A stretch of 64,000 nucleotides of DNA from Paenibacillus glucanolyticus NBRC 15330 (lineage in GTDB: Bacteria > Bacillota > Bacilli > Paenibacillales > Paenibacillaceae), in NCBI RefSeq assembly GCF_004000885.1, contig NZ_BIMC01000018.1:56947-120946 (forward strand). The letters are read 5' to 3'. Position numbers and translations under genes: made by a program. Positions 34,936-43,602 of the stretch are shown piece by piece. Within the stretch, counting starts at the first letter, position 1, and each line of letters begins with the position of its first letter. Below the pieces are notes generated by a model that was not told the origin of the DNA, did no database searches, and was given only the letters and a program-made list of their open reading frames with translations.

Positions 34936-35820
34936 TTAACCTTTAACCGAACCTGCGGCGATGCCTTCCACGATTCGATCACTGAGGAAGAGGAACATCA
35001 GCAGGATTGGCAAGATACTGATCATCAAGGTTGCGCCAATGGCGCCCCAATCGGTGGTGTACTGTCCGATAAAGTTCTGAACGCCCACCGTCAGCGTCTT
35101 AAACATGTCCGAGCTAATGAAGGTGTTTACAAATATGAATTCATTCCAGTTGTATATCATATTGATGATGGCTGTCGTTGCCAGAACCGAGCCCGTCATC
35201 GGAAGAACAATCCGGAAAAAGACCCGGTGAACCGAGCAGCCGTCCATCACCGCCGCCTCTTCCACTTCCTTCGGCAGCGTATAATAGAACCCCAGCAGAA
35301 TCATAATCGTAATCGGCATGTTGAAAGCCACGTAGGACAATATCAAAGATATCGGATGGTCCGTCAATCCCACTTTGTTAAAAATGCTGAACAGCGGGAT
35401 CAAGGTGGAATGCACCGGTATCATCATCGCAACCATAAACAATCCGAGGACAAAGGAACTGCCCTTCCACTTCATTCTTGTAATGGCAAACGTAACGAGG
35501 CTTCCCAGGATGACCGTGAGCGCCGTCGCTGCAACGGTAATCCAAACGCTGTTCAGGAAATATACGCTTATATTTCCTGCGCTCCATACCTTCTCGTAAT
35601 TCTCCCAACGCGGATTCATCGGGAGGGACAGAGGAGGCAGATCGAATACTTCCTGGTTGTTTTTTAATGAGAACAGCAGCAGCCATACGAGCGGAAACAG
35701 CTGAAATACGGCTACACCGATCAGCACGACATACAGCAGCATGTAGCCAAGCTTGCGTCCCGCTCCATTTCCGGATCGGGCACGCCCTTCCTGGAGCTGT
35801 CCTGTGGCTCCGGATATCAT
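34936..35820 (-). CDS. sugar ABC transporter permease (MalG/UgpE type), second system
   Basis: 294 residues with six TM. EAA loop VEEAAVMDGCSVHRVFFRIV; the end IVEGIAAGSVKG is diagnostic for the MalG side. It follows its partner permease by 13 bp. Last gene of the binding protein-permease-permease operon. Confidence 0.93.
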   Translation of the reverse strand: MISGATGQLQEGRARSGNGAGRKLGYMLLYVVLIGVAVFQLFPLVWLLLFSLKNNQEVFDLPPLSLPMNPRWENYEKVWSAGNISVYFLNSVWITVAATALTVILGSLVTFAITRMKWKGSSFVLGLFMVAMMIPVHSTLIPLFSIFNKVGLTDHPISLILSYVAFNMPITIMILLGFYYTLPKEVEEAAVMDGCSVHRVFFRIVLPMTGSVLATTAIINMIYNWNEFIFVNTFISSDMFKTLTVGVQNFIGQYTTDWGAIGATLMISILPILLMFLFLSDRIVEGIAAGSVKG

Positions 35821-35833
35821 GAAGCATCCCTCC

Positions 35834-36715
35834 TTATGAATATTGGATCGTTTCTTTTGATGCCGTTAATTTACGAATGACCCACGTTACGATCAGGCAG
35901 ATGACAAGCAGGAAGAACCCGATGGCGCTGCCGTAACCGAAATCATAAGCGCGGAAAGCCGTGTGATACATATAGGACGCCATCACTTCACTCGAGCCGT
36001 TAGGCCCCCCGTCTGTCATGACAAAGATCAGATCAAAGTACTTCAGGGAACCTACCACCGCAAGCACGATCGTAACCTTGATCACTTCCATGATGAGCGG
36101 AAGTTTGATTCTGAACGCGATCTGCATGGAGGTTGCTCCATCGATTTTAGCTGCCTCCACAAGCGAAGCCGGAATATTCTTTAATGCCGCATAATAGATC
36201 AGAATATAGAAACCCGCATACTGCCACAGAATCGGAATAAACAATGCAAACAATACGAGTGACGGCTCGGCAAGCCATGCCGGCGGATTCGATATCCCGA
36301 TGGATTCCAGGAAGCTGTTCACAATCCCGTTTGTCGGATGATAGATGCGAAGCCACAGCTGGGCAATTGCAACCGATGACAACAGCATCGGGATCAGATA
36401 GATTTTACGGAACAGGTTGGCGCCTTTGATCTTCGAGGCCAGCACCATCGCTACAGCCAGATAGATAATAAGGCTGGCAGCCGAGAATACGGCTAACAGC
36501 AAGGAGTGCCATGCGCTGTCCCAAAATTTCCCGTCCGTAAGCAGAGCCTGATAGTTATCGAGTCCGATAAAGGTCATCGCGCCGATTCCGTTCCATTCGT
36601 TCAGTCCGTAATAAGCGGTCAGGATGATGGGAATGTAGACAACGGCCATAATGACAAGCAGAGCAGGCAGTACATACAGCGCGATGATTTTTTTGTTGGA
36701 CATCACTTTATCCAA
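35834..36715 (-). CDS. sugar ABC transporter permease (MalF/UgpA type), second system
   Basis: 293 residues with six TM. EAA loop LVEAAKIDGATSMQIAFRIKLP near 186-206. It forms a heterodimer with the next permease. It is separated from the binding-protein gene by a stem-loop with no T run. Confidence 0.93.
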   Translation of the reverse strand: MDKVMSNKKIIALYVLPALLVIMAVVYIPIILTAYYGLNEWNGIGAMTFIGLDNYQALLTDGKFWDSAWHSLLLAVFSAASLIIYLAVAMVLASKIKGANLFRKIYLIPMLLSSVAIAQLWLRIYHPTNGIVNSFLESIGISNPPAWLAEPSLVLFALFIPILWQYAGFYILIYYAALKNIPASLVEAAKIDGATSMQIAFRIKLPLIMEVIKVTIVLAVVGSLKYFDLIFVMTDGGPNGSSEVMASYMYHTAFRAYDFGYGSAIGFFLLVICLIVTWVIRKLTASKETIQYS

Positions 36716-36752
36716 AGTGTCCGACTCCTTTCTTCTTATCGTCTTGAGGAAA

Positions 36753-36781
36753 GATTATCCGGCAATAGCTGCCGGATAATC
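36753..36781 (-). other. perfect 12-bp intercistronic stem-loop
   Basis: GATTATCCGGCA and TGCCGGATAATC pair perfectly across five bases, with no T run. It lies between the binding-protein and permease genes and is the kind of hairpin that protects the 3' end of an abundant upstream message from exonucleases, as with malE in E. coli. Confidence 0.75.
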
Positions 36782-36808
36782 GGGTCCTGTTTCTTGGTTG
36801 TCTGAGTC

Positions 36809-38128
36809 TTATTTGCCTTTGGTAATCGCTGCATCATGCTCTTCGGAGAATTTCTCCGGCGTTACGGCTTTACCGAAGAGTGCCTGGATCATGTTCAGAT
36901 GCGTTTCAGCGGCATTGGCCTCCATTTGAACGTCTGCGAACAGCGTGATGCTGCTGGCCTGGTTCATTTCATCAAACAGATCAATGTACAGCTGTGGAAG
37001 CTCCAGGGTGGATGTATCAACTTTGGTTGCTGGAATGACGCCTGCTCCTGTAACCGATTGTTCGCCCCATTTGGTTACGAAATACTCAACAAACTTCTTG
37101 GACTCCTCTTTCACCTTGGAGTTTTCGCCGATGAACAAACCTACGCCCGGTCCACCTACCCAGCTGTTGATATCGCCTTTTCCGCCTTCAACCGTCGGGA
37201 ACTTGAAGAATCCGACACTGTCGCGGAACTCTTTCGGGATCTCCTCATTTGTTGTAAAGTTCGGCAGTTCCCAAGTGCCCATCATATACATCGCTGCTTT
37301 GTTGTTCAGGAATTCGGATTTGGCTTCCTCGTTGGACAAGCCGTTGAATCCTTTGACAAATGCGTTGCTGTCCACCAAAGATTGAACCTCGGCGGCCGCC
37401 TTTACAAGCGATTCATCCTTGAAAGAACCGGCACCGCTAATCGCATTGGCAAGCGCTTCTTGCCCGCCGATCCGGTCTGCCAGATACATGTACCACAGGG
37501 ATCCGGTCCAGCGATCCTTATTCCCGAGTGCAATCGGGGCAATCCCGTTATCCGAGAGCGTTTTCACGATTGTCTTGAATTCCTCGTAGGTTTGTGGAAC
37601 CTCCAGGTTTAACTGTTCAAAAATCGCTTTGTTGTAATATACGGGAGCGATATTGAATTCTAGTGGAAGCGCATACGTTTTGCTGTCAATGGCATAAGCT
37701 TCGGTGGTACCGGCCACAAACTTGCCATTCAGCTGACCCTCAAGCAAATCGTCTACCGGAGCAAACAGATTGCCTTCGACATAAGGCTTCAGGAATCCGG
37801 CTGCCCAGGTTACCCCAACGTCCGGAAGCTCGTTCGAAGCAGACAGCACTTTCAATTTGTTTTTATACTGCTCATTATCCAGTACTTCCTGTTTGATCGT
37901 AACGTTAGGGTTTTCCTTCTGATATTCTTCGATAATCTGATTCACAATTTTGTTCTGTCCGGCGGATACGCCAGCTGGCCACAAGTGCATGAAGTTCACC
38001 GTAACTTTATCGCCTTCGCTGCCACCGTTGCCGGAATCTCCTGTGCTGCTGTTGTTAGATCCACAACCAGCCGCTACCAGAGCGAGACACAATGTCAGAA
38101 GCAGAACCGTCCATTTTTTGTTGAACAC
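36809..38128 (-). CDS. extracellular sugar-binding lipoprotein, second system
   Basis: 439 residues. Lipobox VAAGCGS (lipid Cys near 22), a Ser/Gly linker, then a family 1 solute-binding fold with ENPNVTIKQEVLDNE, NELPDVGVTWAAG, ALPLEFNIAPVYYNKAIFE and AAMYMMGTWELP. The likely start is GTG 38128 with AAAAGGGG eight bases before it. The sugar is unknown. Controlled by the kinase-regulator pair just upstream and probably by CcpA. Confidence 0.92.
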   Translation of the reverse strand: MFNKKWTVLLLTLCLALVAAGCGSNNSSTGDSGNGGSEGDKVTVNFMHLWPAGVSAGQNKIVNQIIEEYQKENPNVTIKQEVLDNEQYKNKLKVLSASNELPDVGVTWAAGFLKPYVEGNLFAPVDDLLEGQLNGKFVAGTTEAYAIDSKTYALPLEFNIAPVYYNKAIFEQLNLEVPQTYEEFKTIVKTLSDNGIAPIALGNKDRWTGSLWYMYLADRIGGQEALANAISGAGSFKDESLVKAAAEVQSLVDSNAFVKGFNGLSNEEAKSEFLNNKAAMYMMGTWELPNFTTNEEIPKEFRDSVGFFKFPTVEGGKGDINSWVGGPGVGLFIGENSKVKEESKKFVEYFVTKWGEQSVTGAGVIPATKVDTSTLELPQLYIDLFDEMNQASSITLFADVQMEANAAETHLNMIQALFGKAVTPEKFSEEHDAAITKGK

Positions 38129-38164
38129 GTTTACAACCCCTTTTCTAGTATGCTGTTCGCGTAA

Positions 38165-38178
38165 TGAAACCGCTTTAA
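38165..38178. promoter_or_regulatory. cre (CcpA) site upstream of the second binding-protein gene
   Basis: Read on the minus strand, TTAAAGCGGTTTCA differs from TGWAANCGNTNWCA at one position. It lies 37 bp before the GTG start, well placed to block transcription, so carbon catabolite repression is likely. Confidence 0.75.
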
Positions 38179-38243
38179 TCAAATTGTATCAGTGAGGGGA
38201 TGATTCTATAAGGTCATAACGATTGGGACTAATTCCACTATTA

Positions 38244-39029
38244 TTAGATTTCTTCTCCGCTGTCCGATACGCTCTGGCGATATTGGCTCGGGCTTACTTC
38301 CTCAAGGTCGCGGAACACTTTCACAAAATATTTTGACGTCTGGTAACCCACCTTCTCCGCAATCTCTGAGACAGGCAGCGCTGTGCCGGCCAGCAGCTCC
38401 TTGGCCCTCTGCACTCTGCGGCGCGTCATATATTCACTGAAGGTGAGCCCTGTCTGCTCTTTGAATAACACGCTGAAATAGCTGGAGTTCAGGTGCAGCA
38501 CCTCGGCCACTTCCTTCAGCGATACCGAATCCTGAAGATGCAGGTCTACATACTTCAGTGCTTCCTGCACCTGGATGCTGTATCCCTTATCCTGCTGTGC
38601 TGCCTCCAGCAGTTTCGGATCCACCAGTTTCTCCATTCGCTCAATCCGTTCTAGTTTATCCCCGCGCTCGAGCGCTGACTCTACTGCGGCTACCAGTTTT
38701 CGTTTATCCAGCGGCTTCAGGAGATAATCCACCACGCCGTACTGCAGTGCTTTACGGGCATAATCAAATTCCGAATAGCCGGATATCACGATGATGACCG
38801 GGGGATGCTCTAATTCATGCAATCTTTCAATAAGCTCAAGTCCTCCAATCTCAGGCATGCGGATATCGGTCACCACCAGGTGAGCCACTTGCTCCTGCAG
38901 CCACTGGAGCGCCTCTACACCGCTTGCAGCCGTTGTTATCCGGCAGCGGCCGGATGACCAAGCCTCCAGCGTCTTCCTTACGCCTTCTCTCGTTCTCGGT
39001 TCATCATCAACGATCAGTATCGTTTTCAT
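38244..39029 (-). CDS. AraC-type response regulator (YesN-like), second system
   Basis: 261 residues. Receiver domain with IVDDEPRTREG and phosphoacceptor Asp55 (VVTDIRMPEIGG). Then a short linker and an AraC HTH (VSLKEVAEVLHLNSSYFSVL, VGYQTSKYFVKVFRDLEE). It is much shorter than the first system's regulator (555 residues) because it lacks the middle domain. It starts inside the end of the kinase gene (23-bp overlap). Confidence 0.94.
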   Translation of the reverse strand: MKTILIVDDEPRTREGVRKTLEAWSSGRCRITTAASGVEALQWLQEQVAHLVVTDIRMPEIGGLELIERLHELEHPPVIIVISGYSEFDYARKALQYGVVDYLLKPLDKRKLVAAVESALERGDKLERIERMEKLVDPKLLEAAQQDKGYSIQVQEALKYVDLHLQDSVSLKEVAEVLHLNSSYFSVLFKEQTGLTFSEYMTRRRVQRAKELLAGTALPVSEIAEKVGYQTSKYFVKVFRDLEEVSPSQYRQSVSDSGEEI

Positions 39030-40797
39030 GCTCTTCCCCCTCCCCCTTTATGGCCGGAAAATCATTCGGTATTTCAAATGAGATGGTGGTTCCCTGACCA
39101 ACCACGCTGTCAATGTGCAGACCGGCTTGCTCGGAAGCGTAGTACAGCCGGATTCGCTGCTCTACATTGGCAAGGCCGACCCCGCTGTTTTTAGAGGATG
39201 CCGCATAACCTTTTTCCATCGATGAATAAAGAGTGGCTACCGTTTCCTCATCCATGCCGGGACCGTCATCGGTAATTGAGATGACCGTGTATCCCGGATG
39301 ATCAGCAGCTTGTGCACGTACGATTACGGTGCCTGGACCCAGTCTTTGCTCCACCCCGTGCAGAATCGCATTCTCCACGATTGGCTGAATCAGCAGCTTT
39401 GGAATCGGCACATGACGGCTTGCTTCATCTGCCTCAATTCTCCAGGACAGCCTGTCCAGCATCCGCATTTTCATAATCATCAAATAACGCTCCGCATGGT
39501 CAAGCTCATCCCGGATTGACACCCATTCATCCTCGTCTTTTCTGTTGATAACATAACGGAACAATCCAGACATCGCGACCACGATTTGAGCCAGTTCCTC
39601 TTCCCCCTGATCATCCAAGGCCCAGTAAAACGCTTCCAAAGTATTGAAAAGAAAGTGCGGATTGATCTGCGCTTGCAGAGCCTTAAGCTCCGTTCGGCTC
39701 TGAATAATCTCCTTCTCGTATACAACCTCGATTAATTCGTTCAGCGAGTCAACCATCTGGTTGTACGAATTGTTAAGCTCATTGATCTCCATTGTCTTCG
39801 AGGTGACCGGAATCGGTTTAAGGGTTCCCAGCCTTACGCCGCGCATGGCTTTGATCAGATTCAAAATCGGACGGATGATCATGGTGGTCAGGATAAAGCT
39901 TAAGAATAGAAACAGCAGCGCACCGACGCCCCCGGATACGATAATCGCGGTCCGCAGTACCGCTATGCCTTCGGTAGTATAATCCACAGGCGTCAGGATG
40001 ACCAGGTTCCACCCTGTCGCCTCCGACTGCTTCTGTACGGCGATGAAGTCCTCATTGCCAATGGCAACCGTCTCCCCTTCACGATGCAGAACATCCTTCG
40101 CGTCCACCGCTGTCGCAAAATCCGATGATATTTCATTTCCCGCCTGATCAAACAGCCCCATCGTTTCACGCGAATCGCCAGCCGTGCCGCCAGTGGAATC
40201 AGCAAGCGCAAAATAATCCTTCTCCAGCTTCACAAGCAGGTATCCGCCATGGGCAAAGGAATGGTCAATCAGCCGGATTCTCCGAACAGCCACCACCACG
40301 TCCGGGTCCTTCGGATCCTGTCCGAACCAAACCAGCCTCCCCTTTCCCGCATCGGCCGCCAAGATCCAATCGACCCCGACCCGGCTCGTCAGACTGCCTT
40401 CATCCAGCGGAAACAGCCGCCGGTAGTCCGTCGTATATAATTCAAGTGAACGAATGCCTGTAGCGTAAGATTCATACTTGCGGACCTCCTGCTGAAGCGA
40501 TTGCCGTTCTCCGAAGCTGATCGGCTTGCCAGCAGTTTCCTGTGCCAGATAGCGCTGAACCGTTGCGTTGGTAGAAATTTGCGCCGTGAGTGTATCCACC
40601 TGCTTGAGCAGCGCATCCAGCTTGCCTGTTGCCTGCACAGCCGTCTGCTGAATATGCTTCTCGGCGCTGTTGCGCAGCAGTACGGATACCTGGTCGTATA
40701 CAAAAACCCCGACTAATGCCAGCACAATGATCATCACCAGCATAAATCCAAGGAAGATTTGATTCCGCAGTGTATTCAGCCTGCCAAACCTGTTCAA
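39007..40797 (-). CDS. sensor histidine kinase (YesM-like), second system
   Basis: 596 residues. TM 1 at about 15-37, extracytoplasmic sensor to about 275, TM 2 (IVSGGVGALLFLFLSFIL), HAMP, and a His_kinase domain with His in INPHFLFNTLEAFYW. The ATPase domain follows (IVENAILHGVE, ITDDGPGMDEE, VGLANVEQRI). It should phosphorylate the regulator with which it overlaps and so control the transport operon downstream. Confidence 0.94.
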   Translation of the reverse strand: MNRFGRLNTLRNQIFLGFMLVMIIVLALVGVFVYDQVSVLLRNSAEKHIQQTAVQATGKLDALLKQVDTLTAQISTNATVQRYLAQETAGKPISFGERQSLQQEVRKYESYATGIRSLELYTTDYRRLFPLDEGSLTSRVGVDWILAADAGKGRLVWFGQDPKDPDVVVAVRRIRLIDHSFAHGGYLLVKLEKDYFALADSTGGTAGDSRETMGLFDQAGNEISSDFATAVDAKDVLHREGETVAIGNEDFIAVQKQSEATGWNLVILTPVDYTTEGIAVLRTAIIVSGGVGALLFLFLSFILTTMIIRPILNLIKAMRGVRLGTLKPIPVTSKTMEINELNNSYNQMVDSLNELIEVVYEKEIIQSRTELKALQAQINPHFLFNTLEAFYWALDDQGEEELAQIVVAMSGLFRYVINRKDEDEWVSIRDELDHAERYLMIMKMRMLDRLSWRIEADEASRHVPIPKLLIQPIVENAILHGVEQRLGPGTVIVRAQAADHPGYTVISITDDGPGMDEETVATLYSSMEKGYAASSKNSGVGLANVEQRIRLYYASEQAGLHIDSVVGQGTTISFEIPNDFPAIKGEGEEHENDTDR

Positions 40798-40979
40798 GTT
40801 CTCACACTCCCTTTCGACTAGGAACTGTTATTCACTATACACAATCTTGCCGAAGTTAGGGAGTCCTCGTCAACCCGAAGCGGGTTGCATCTACATGTAC
40901 TTTTTCACTAAAAAAAGAGGCAGCGCGCGGTTTAGGTTTCCCTCGCACTTCCTCTTATGATATAGCTCCATATGATGGG

Positions 40980-41258
40980 CTATACCGGATATAATTCCTG
41001 ATGCTGTTCAAGCTCTCTTCTGCATTCGTTACATAAACCTCTTACGGCACCGGCATCATCCGCGCAGAAGGTCAGTTGGCGCTTGTGTCGGCATCGACTG
41101 CAGGGCTGAGCGTTATTTTCGCTGCCGATTTTCACGTTTGCTTTTGATTTTAACTGGATGACGTTGCTTCCCCTAACGCTGCTCGACTTACGCTTCATTC
41201 CTGTAACGGCGAAGACAACAAGGATGACAACGACCATGATTCCCAATATCCATCCCAC
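40980..41258 (-). CDS. small membrane protein with a C-terminal zinc ribbon
   Basis: 92 residues. One N-terminal TM (WILGIMVVVILVVFAVTG), a basic linker, and a four-Cys ribbon, CSRCRHKRQLTFC (the third Cys is isolated) and CNEC, near 52-80. I do not know the family; the domain would face the cytoplasm. GGAGGTGGAATAA is before the ATG. It stands alone between the second kinase and gerE. Confidence 0.72.
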   Translation of the reverse strand: MGWILGIMVVVILVVFAVTGMKRKSSSVRGSNVIQLKSKANVKIGSENNAQPCSRCRHKRQLTFCADDAGAVRGLCNECRRELEQHQELYPV

Positions 41259-41400
41259 GTTTATTCCACCTCCAACATGTGCAGGCTATTTGTACTAAAT
41301 AGCTAGTCTACCCGATTCATTTTCACATGACATCCGATATGTAGTTACGCACCAAACCCGTTGCCATTTATTAAGAAGCAGCTCCCATCCATTTTAACAC

Positions 41401-41445
41401 AAAAAAGCCTTCTCAATCCCGGTAAGAATCGGGAAGGAAGGCTTT
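41401..41445 (-). terminator. gerE terminator
   Basis: On the minus strand AAGCCTTCC-TTCCCGATTC and ATTGAGAAGGCTT pair, followed by TTTTTT. Confidence 0.75.
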
Positions 41446-41479
41446 CGCTGTGCTTTCGTTACGTGCAACCGGCATGGTG

Positions 41480-41704
41480 TCAGATCTTCAACTCACCGAG
41501 TTTTATCAACTCAACGACAGCTTGCGAACGGCCCTTAACATTTAGCTTCTGCATGACATTGGAGATGTGGTTACGCACCGTCTTCTCGCTAATAAACAAC
41601 TGCCCGGCGATATCGCGAGTCGTTTTGTCTTGCACTAGCAATTCAAATACTTCGCGTTCACGGTGGGTTAACAAGAACTTGCTATTATGGTCGGTCCCCT
41701 TCAA
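41480..41704 (-). CDS. gerE: late sporulation regulator GerE
   Basis: 74 residues, the same length as B. subtilis GerE. It is almost only a LuxR-type helix-turn-helix: LTHREREVFELLVQDKTTRD, then IAGQLFISEKTVRNHISNVM and QKLNVKGRSQAVVELIKLGE. In the mother cell GerE modulates sigma-K genes for the coat, including cgeAB and cgeCDE. The frame is open to 41764, but AAGGAGGGG with eight spacer bases points to TTG at 41704 as the start. A sigma-K-like promoter lies upstream. The CgeB cluster nearby is a natural target. Confidence 0.94.
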   Translation of the reverse strand: MKGTDHNSKFLLTHREREVFELLVQDKTTRDIAGQLFISEKTVRNHISNVMQKLNVKGRSQAVVELIKLGELKI

Positions 41705-41766
41705 TGGTGTCACCCCTCCTTGCCCGGGTATGTGTGGTCTAACAAGGGTAAGGGATACAGTCAACT

Positions 41767-41795
41767 CATCTTATGTTGGAGAAGGGGGGAAGGTG
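41767..41795 (-). promoter_or_regulatory. sigma-K-like promoter of gerE
   Basis: On the minus strand, cACC (41792-41795), a 15-base spacer and CATAAGATG (41767-41775). This resembles sigma-K ACm-N16-CATAnnnTA, and gerE is a sigma-K gene in B. subtilis. Confidence 0.55.
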
Positions 41796-41885
41796 CGGAA
41801 GGGGCCATCAATTTGGGCGCTGGGTTCATGTTGATGATTTTTATCCTTGATTCCTCCCGAAGGTTCCTTTATGATGTGGGGGAGT

Positions 41886-41930
41886 AAAAATTATTTTCTT
41901 TATTTTTTCCTTTTTTTAAAAATAATTTTC
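41886..41930. promoter_or_regulatory. possible paired operator for the RpiR regulator
   Basis: AAAAATTATTTTC (41886-41898) and AAAAATAATTTTC (41918-41930) lie 32 bp apart, about three helical turns, 65 bp before rpiR. Autoregulation is a reasonable guess; AT-richness makes chance similarity possible. Confidence 0.35.
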
Positions 41931-41994
41931 AAATCAGATCCCATCCGTTATGCCCAACAAATAAGCTCACCGGGAACCTTGAAGGAGGCTTTTG

Positions 41995-42870
41995 ATGACA
42001 CCAATCTTGCATATTATCTCTGTCGAAAAGGAAAGCCTGCCCCGTCAGGAACGACGGCTCGCAGAGTTTATTTTGACAGCTCCATCCGAGATTGTGCATA
42101 TGGGCATTAAAGATCTTGCAGATCAGTGCGAGGTCAGCGCTGCCACAGTCACCCGCTTTTGCAAGAACTTTCAGTGCAAGGGATATCCTGATTTCAAGCT
42201 CAAGCTTGCCGCAGAGATCGCCCATGCCGAGTTGGCTTCACGCACAGGAAGCACCCGTTATCAGGACATCGTTGCAGGCAATCCGCTTGCCGGAATCGTA
42301 GAGGCGATTGAATCCAATCACCTGACGTCGATTCGGGATACGACAGAGCTTCTGGATTTGGGGCAGCTGGAGCGCGCAGTGGATGCCCTATGCCGGGCAA
42401 AACGCATTGACCTGTATGGTGTGGCAACGTCCTCTATTGTGGCACAGGACTTTTACCAGAAGCTGATCCGGATCGGGAAAAACTGCACCGCTTTTGCAGA
42501 CTCCCACATGCAGATCACCTCAGCATCCACGCTGACTTCAAGTGATGTTGCCGTGGCCGTTTCATACTCCGGCGAAACGCCGGAAACCATCGATGCGTTG
42601 GCGTGTGCCAAAGACACAGGCGCATTTACGATCAGCGTTACTTCCTACCGAAGCAGTGCCATCTCCTCCATGGCGGACATTACACTGTATTCGTCCTCGC
42701 TGGAGGAAGGAATGCGCCGAGGTGACATGGCCTCTCGCATTGCCCAGCTTCACATTATAGACATTCTGTTCATGGGTATGGCCAGTCGGGACTTCTCCAC
42801 GTATGTTCCCCGTCTGGAGCAGTCATATCTTAATGTTCAAAACTATCGCAAAAGCCGAGGAGGACAATAA
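41995..42870 (+). CDS. MurR/RpiR-family transcriptional regulator
   Basis: 291 residues. N-terminal HTH_6 domain (ERRLAEFILTAPSEIVHMGI, DLADQCEVSAATVTRFCKNF) and C-terminal SIS sugar-phosphate isomerase-like domain (RIDLYGVATSSIVAQDFYQK, VAVSYSGETPETIDALACAK). It should sense a sugar phosphate, here most likely GlcN-6-P or GlcNAc-6-P, and control the nag genes after it. ATG 41995 has AAGGAGG six bases before it. In Bacilli this role is usually played by a GntR-type NagR, so this is an alternative regulator. Confidence 0.9.
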   Translation: MTPILHIISVEKESLPRQERRLAEFILTAPSEIVHMGIKDLADQCEVSAATVTRFCKNFQCKGYPDFKLKLAAEIAHAELASRTGSTRYQDIVAGNPLAGIVEAIESNHLTSIRDTTELLDLGQLERAVDALCRAKRIDLYGVATSSIVAQDFYQKLIRIGKNCTAFADSHMQITSASTLTSSDVAVAVSYSGETPETIDALACAKDTGAFTISVTSYRSSAISSMADITLYSSSLEEGMRRGDMASRIAQLHIIDILFMGMASRDFSTYVPRLEQSYLNVQNYRKSRGGQ

Positions 42871-42873
42871 CTA

Positions 42874-43602
42874 ATGAATATTTACACATTCCGCGATGAA
42901 GAACAATTCGTGCAAACGGGAGCAAACCTGATCACCAGTTTGCTGCACACCAATCCGCGCGCTACACTGGGACTGGCTACAGGCAGCACACCCGTTGGGC
43001 TCTATGCCAAGTTGATTGAGATGCACCGTCAAGGGCTTGTCAGCTTCGCGCAGACCACAACATATAATCTGGACGAATATGTGGGCCTGCCTGAGAATCA
43101 TCCGGAGAGCTACCGCACCTTCATGAATGAAAAATTCTTCAACCATGTAGATATCCAGATCGAACGGACTCATGTGCCGAATGGCAATGCGGCCAATCCG
43201 GAAGAGGAATGCCTGAATTACGATAAAATGCTTGAAGAATTTGGACCTGTTGATCTCCAACTCCTCGGCATTGGACATAACGGACATATCGGTTTTAACG
43301 AGCCGGGTGAAAGCCTCAGCGGCGGGACTCATCTGGTAGAGCTTCAAGAGAAAACTCGAAACGCCAATGCTAGATTCTTCCCAACGCTTGCGGATGTTCC
43401 GACCCACGCCATCACGTTGGGGGTTGCTACCATCCTCAAAGCCCGCCAAATCCTCCTTCTCGTCCGGGGAGAAGATAAAGCCGAGATTGTACATCGTGCG
43501 TTGAAAGGGCCTATCACGACCGAGTGTCCGGCATCACTTCTTCAGTGCCATCCGAACGTTGTTGTGCTGTTGGATCAAGGCGCAGGGAGATTGCTGGTAT
43601 GA
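42874..43602 (+). CDS. nagB: glucosamine-6-phosphate deaminase
   Basis: 242 residues. It turns GlcN-6-P into fructose-6-P and ammonia. Signature: ATLGLATGSTPVGLYAKL, TYNLDEYVGLP with catalytic Asp, and LLGIGHNGHIGFNEPG with catalytic His/Glu. It starts 3 bp after rpiR and its stop overlaps the nagA start (ATGA). Confidence 0.96.
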   Translation: MNIYTFRDEEQFVQTGANLITSLLHTNPRATLGLATGSTPVGLYAKLIEMHRQGLVSFAQTTTYNLDEYVGLPENHPESYRTFMNEKFFNHVDIQIERTHVPNGNAANPEEECLNYDKMLEEFGPVDLQLLGIGHNGHIGFNEPGESLSGGTHLVELQEKTRNANARFFPTLADVPTHAITLGVATILKARQILLLVRGEDKAEIVHRALKGPITTECPASLLQCHPNVVVLLDQGAGRLLV

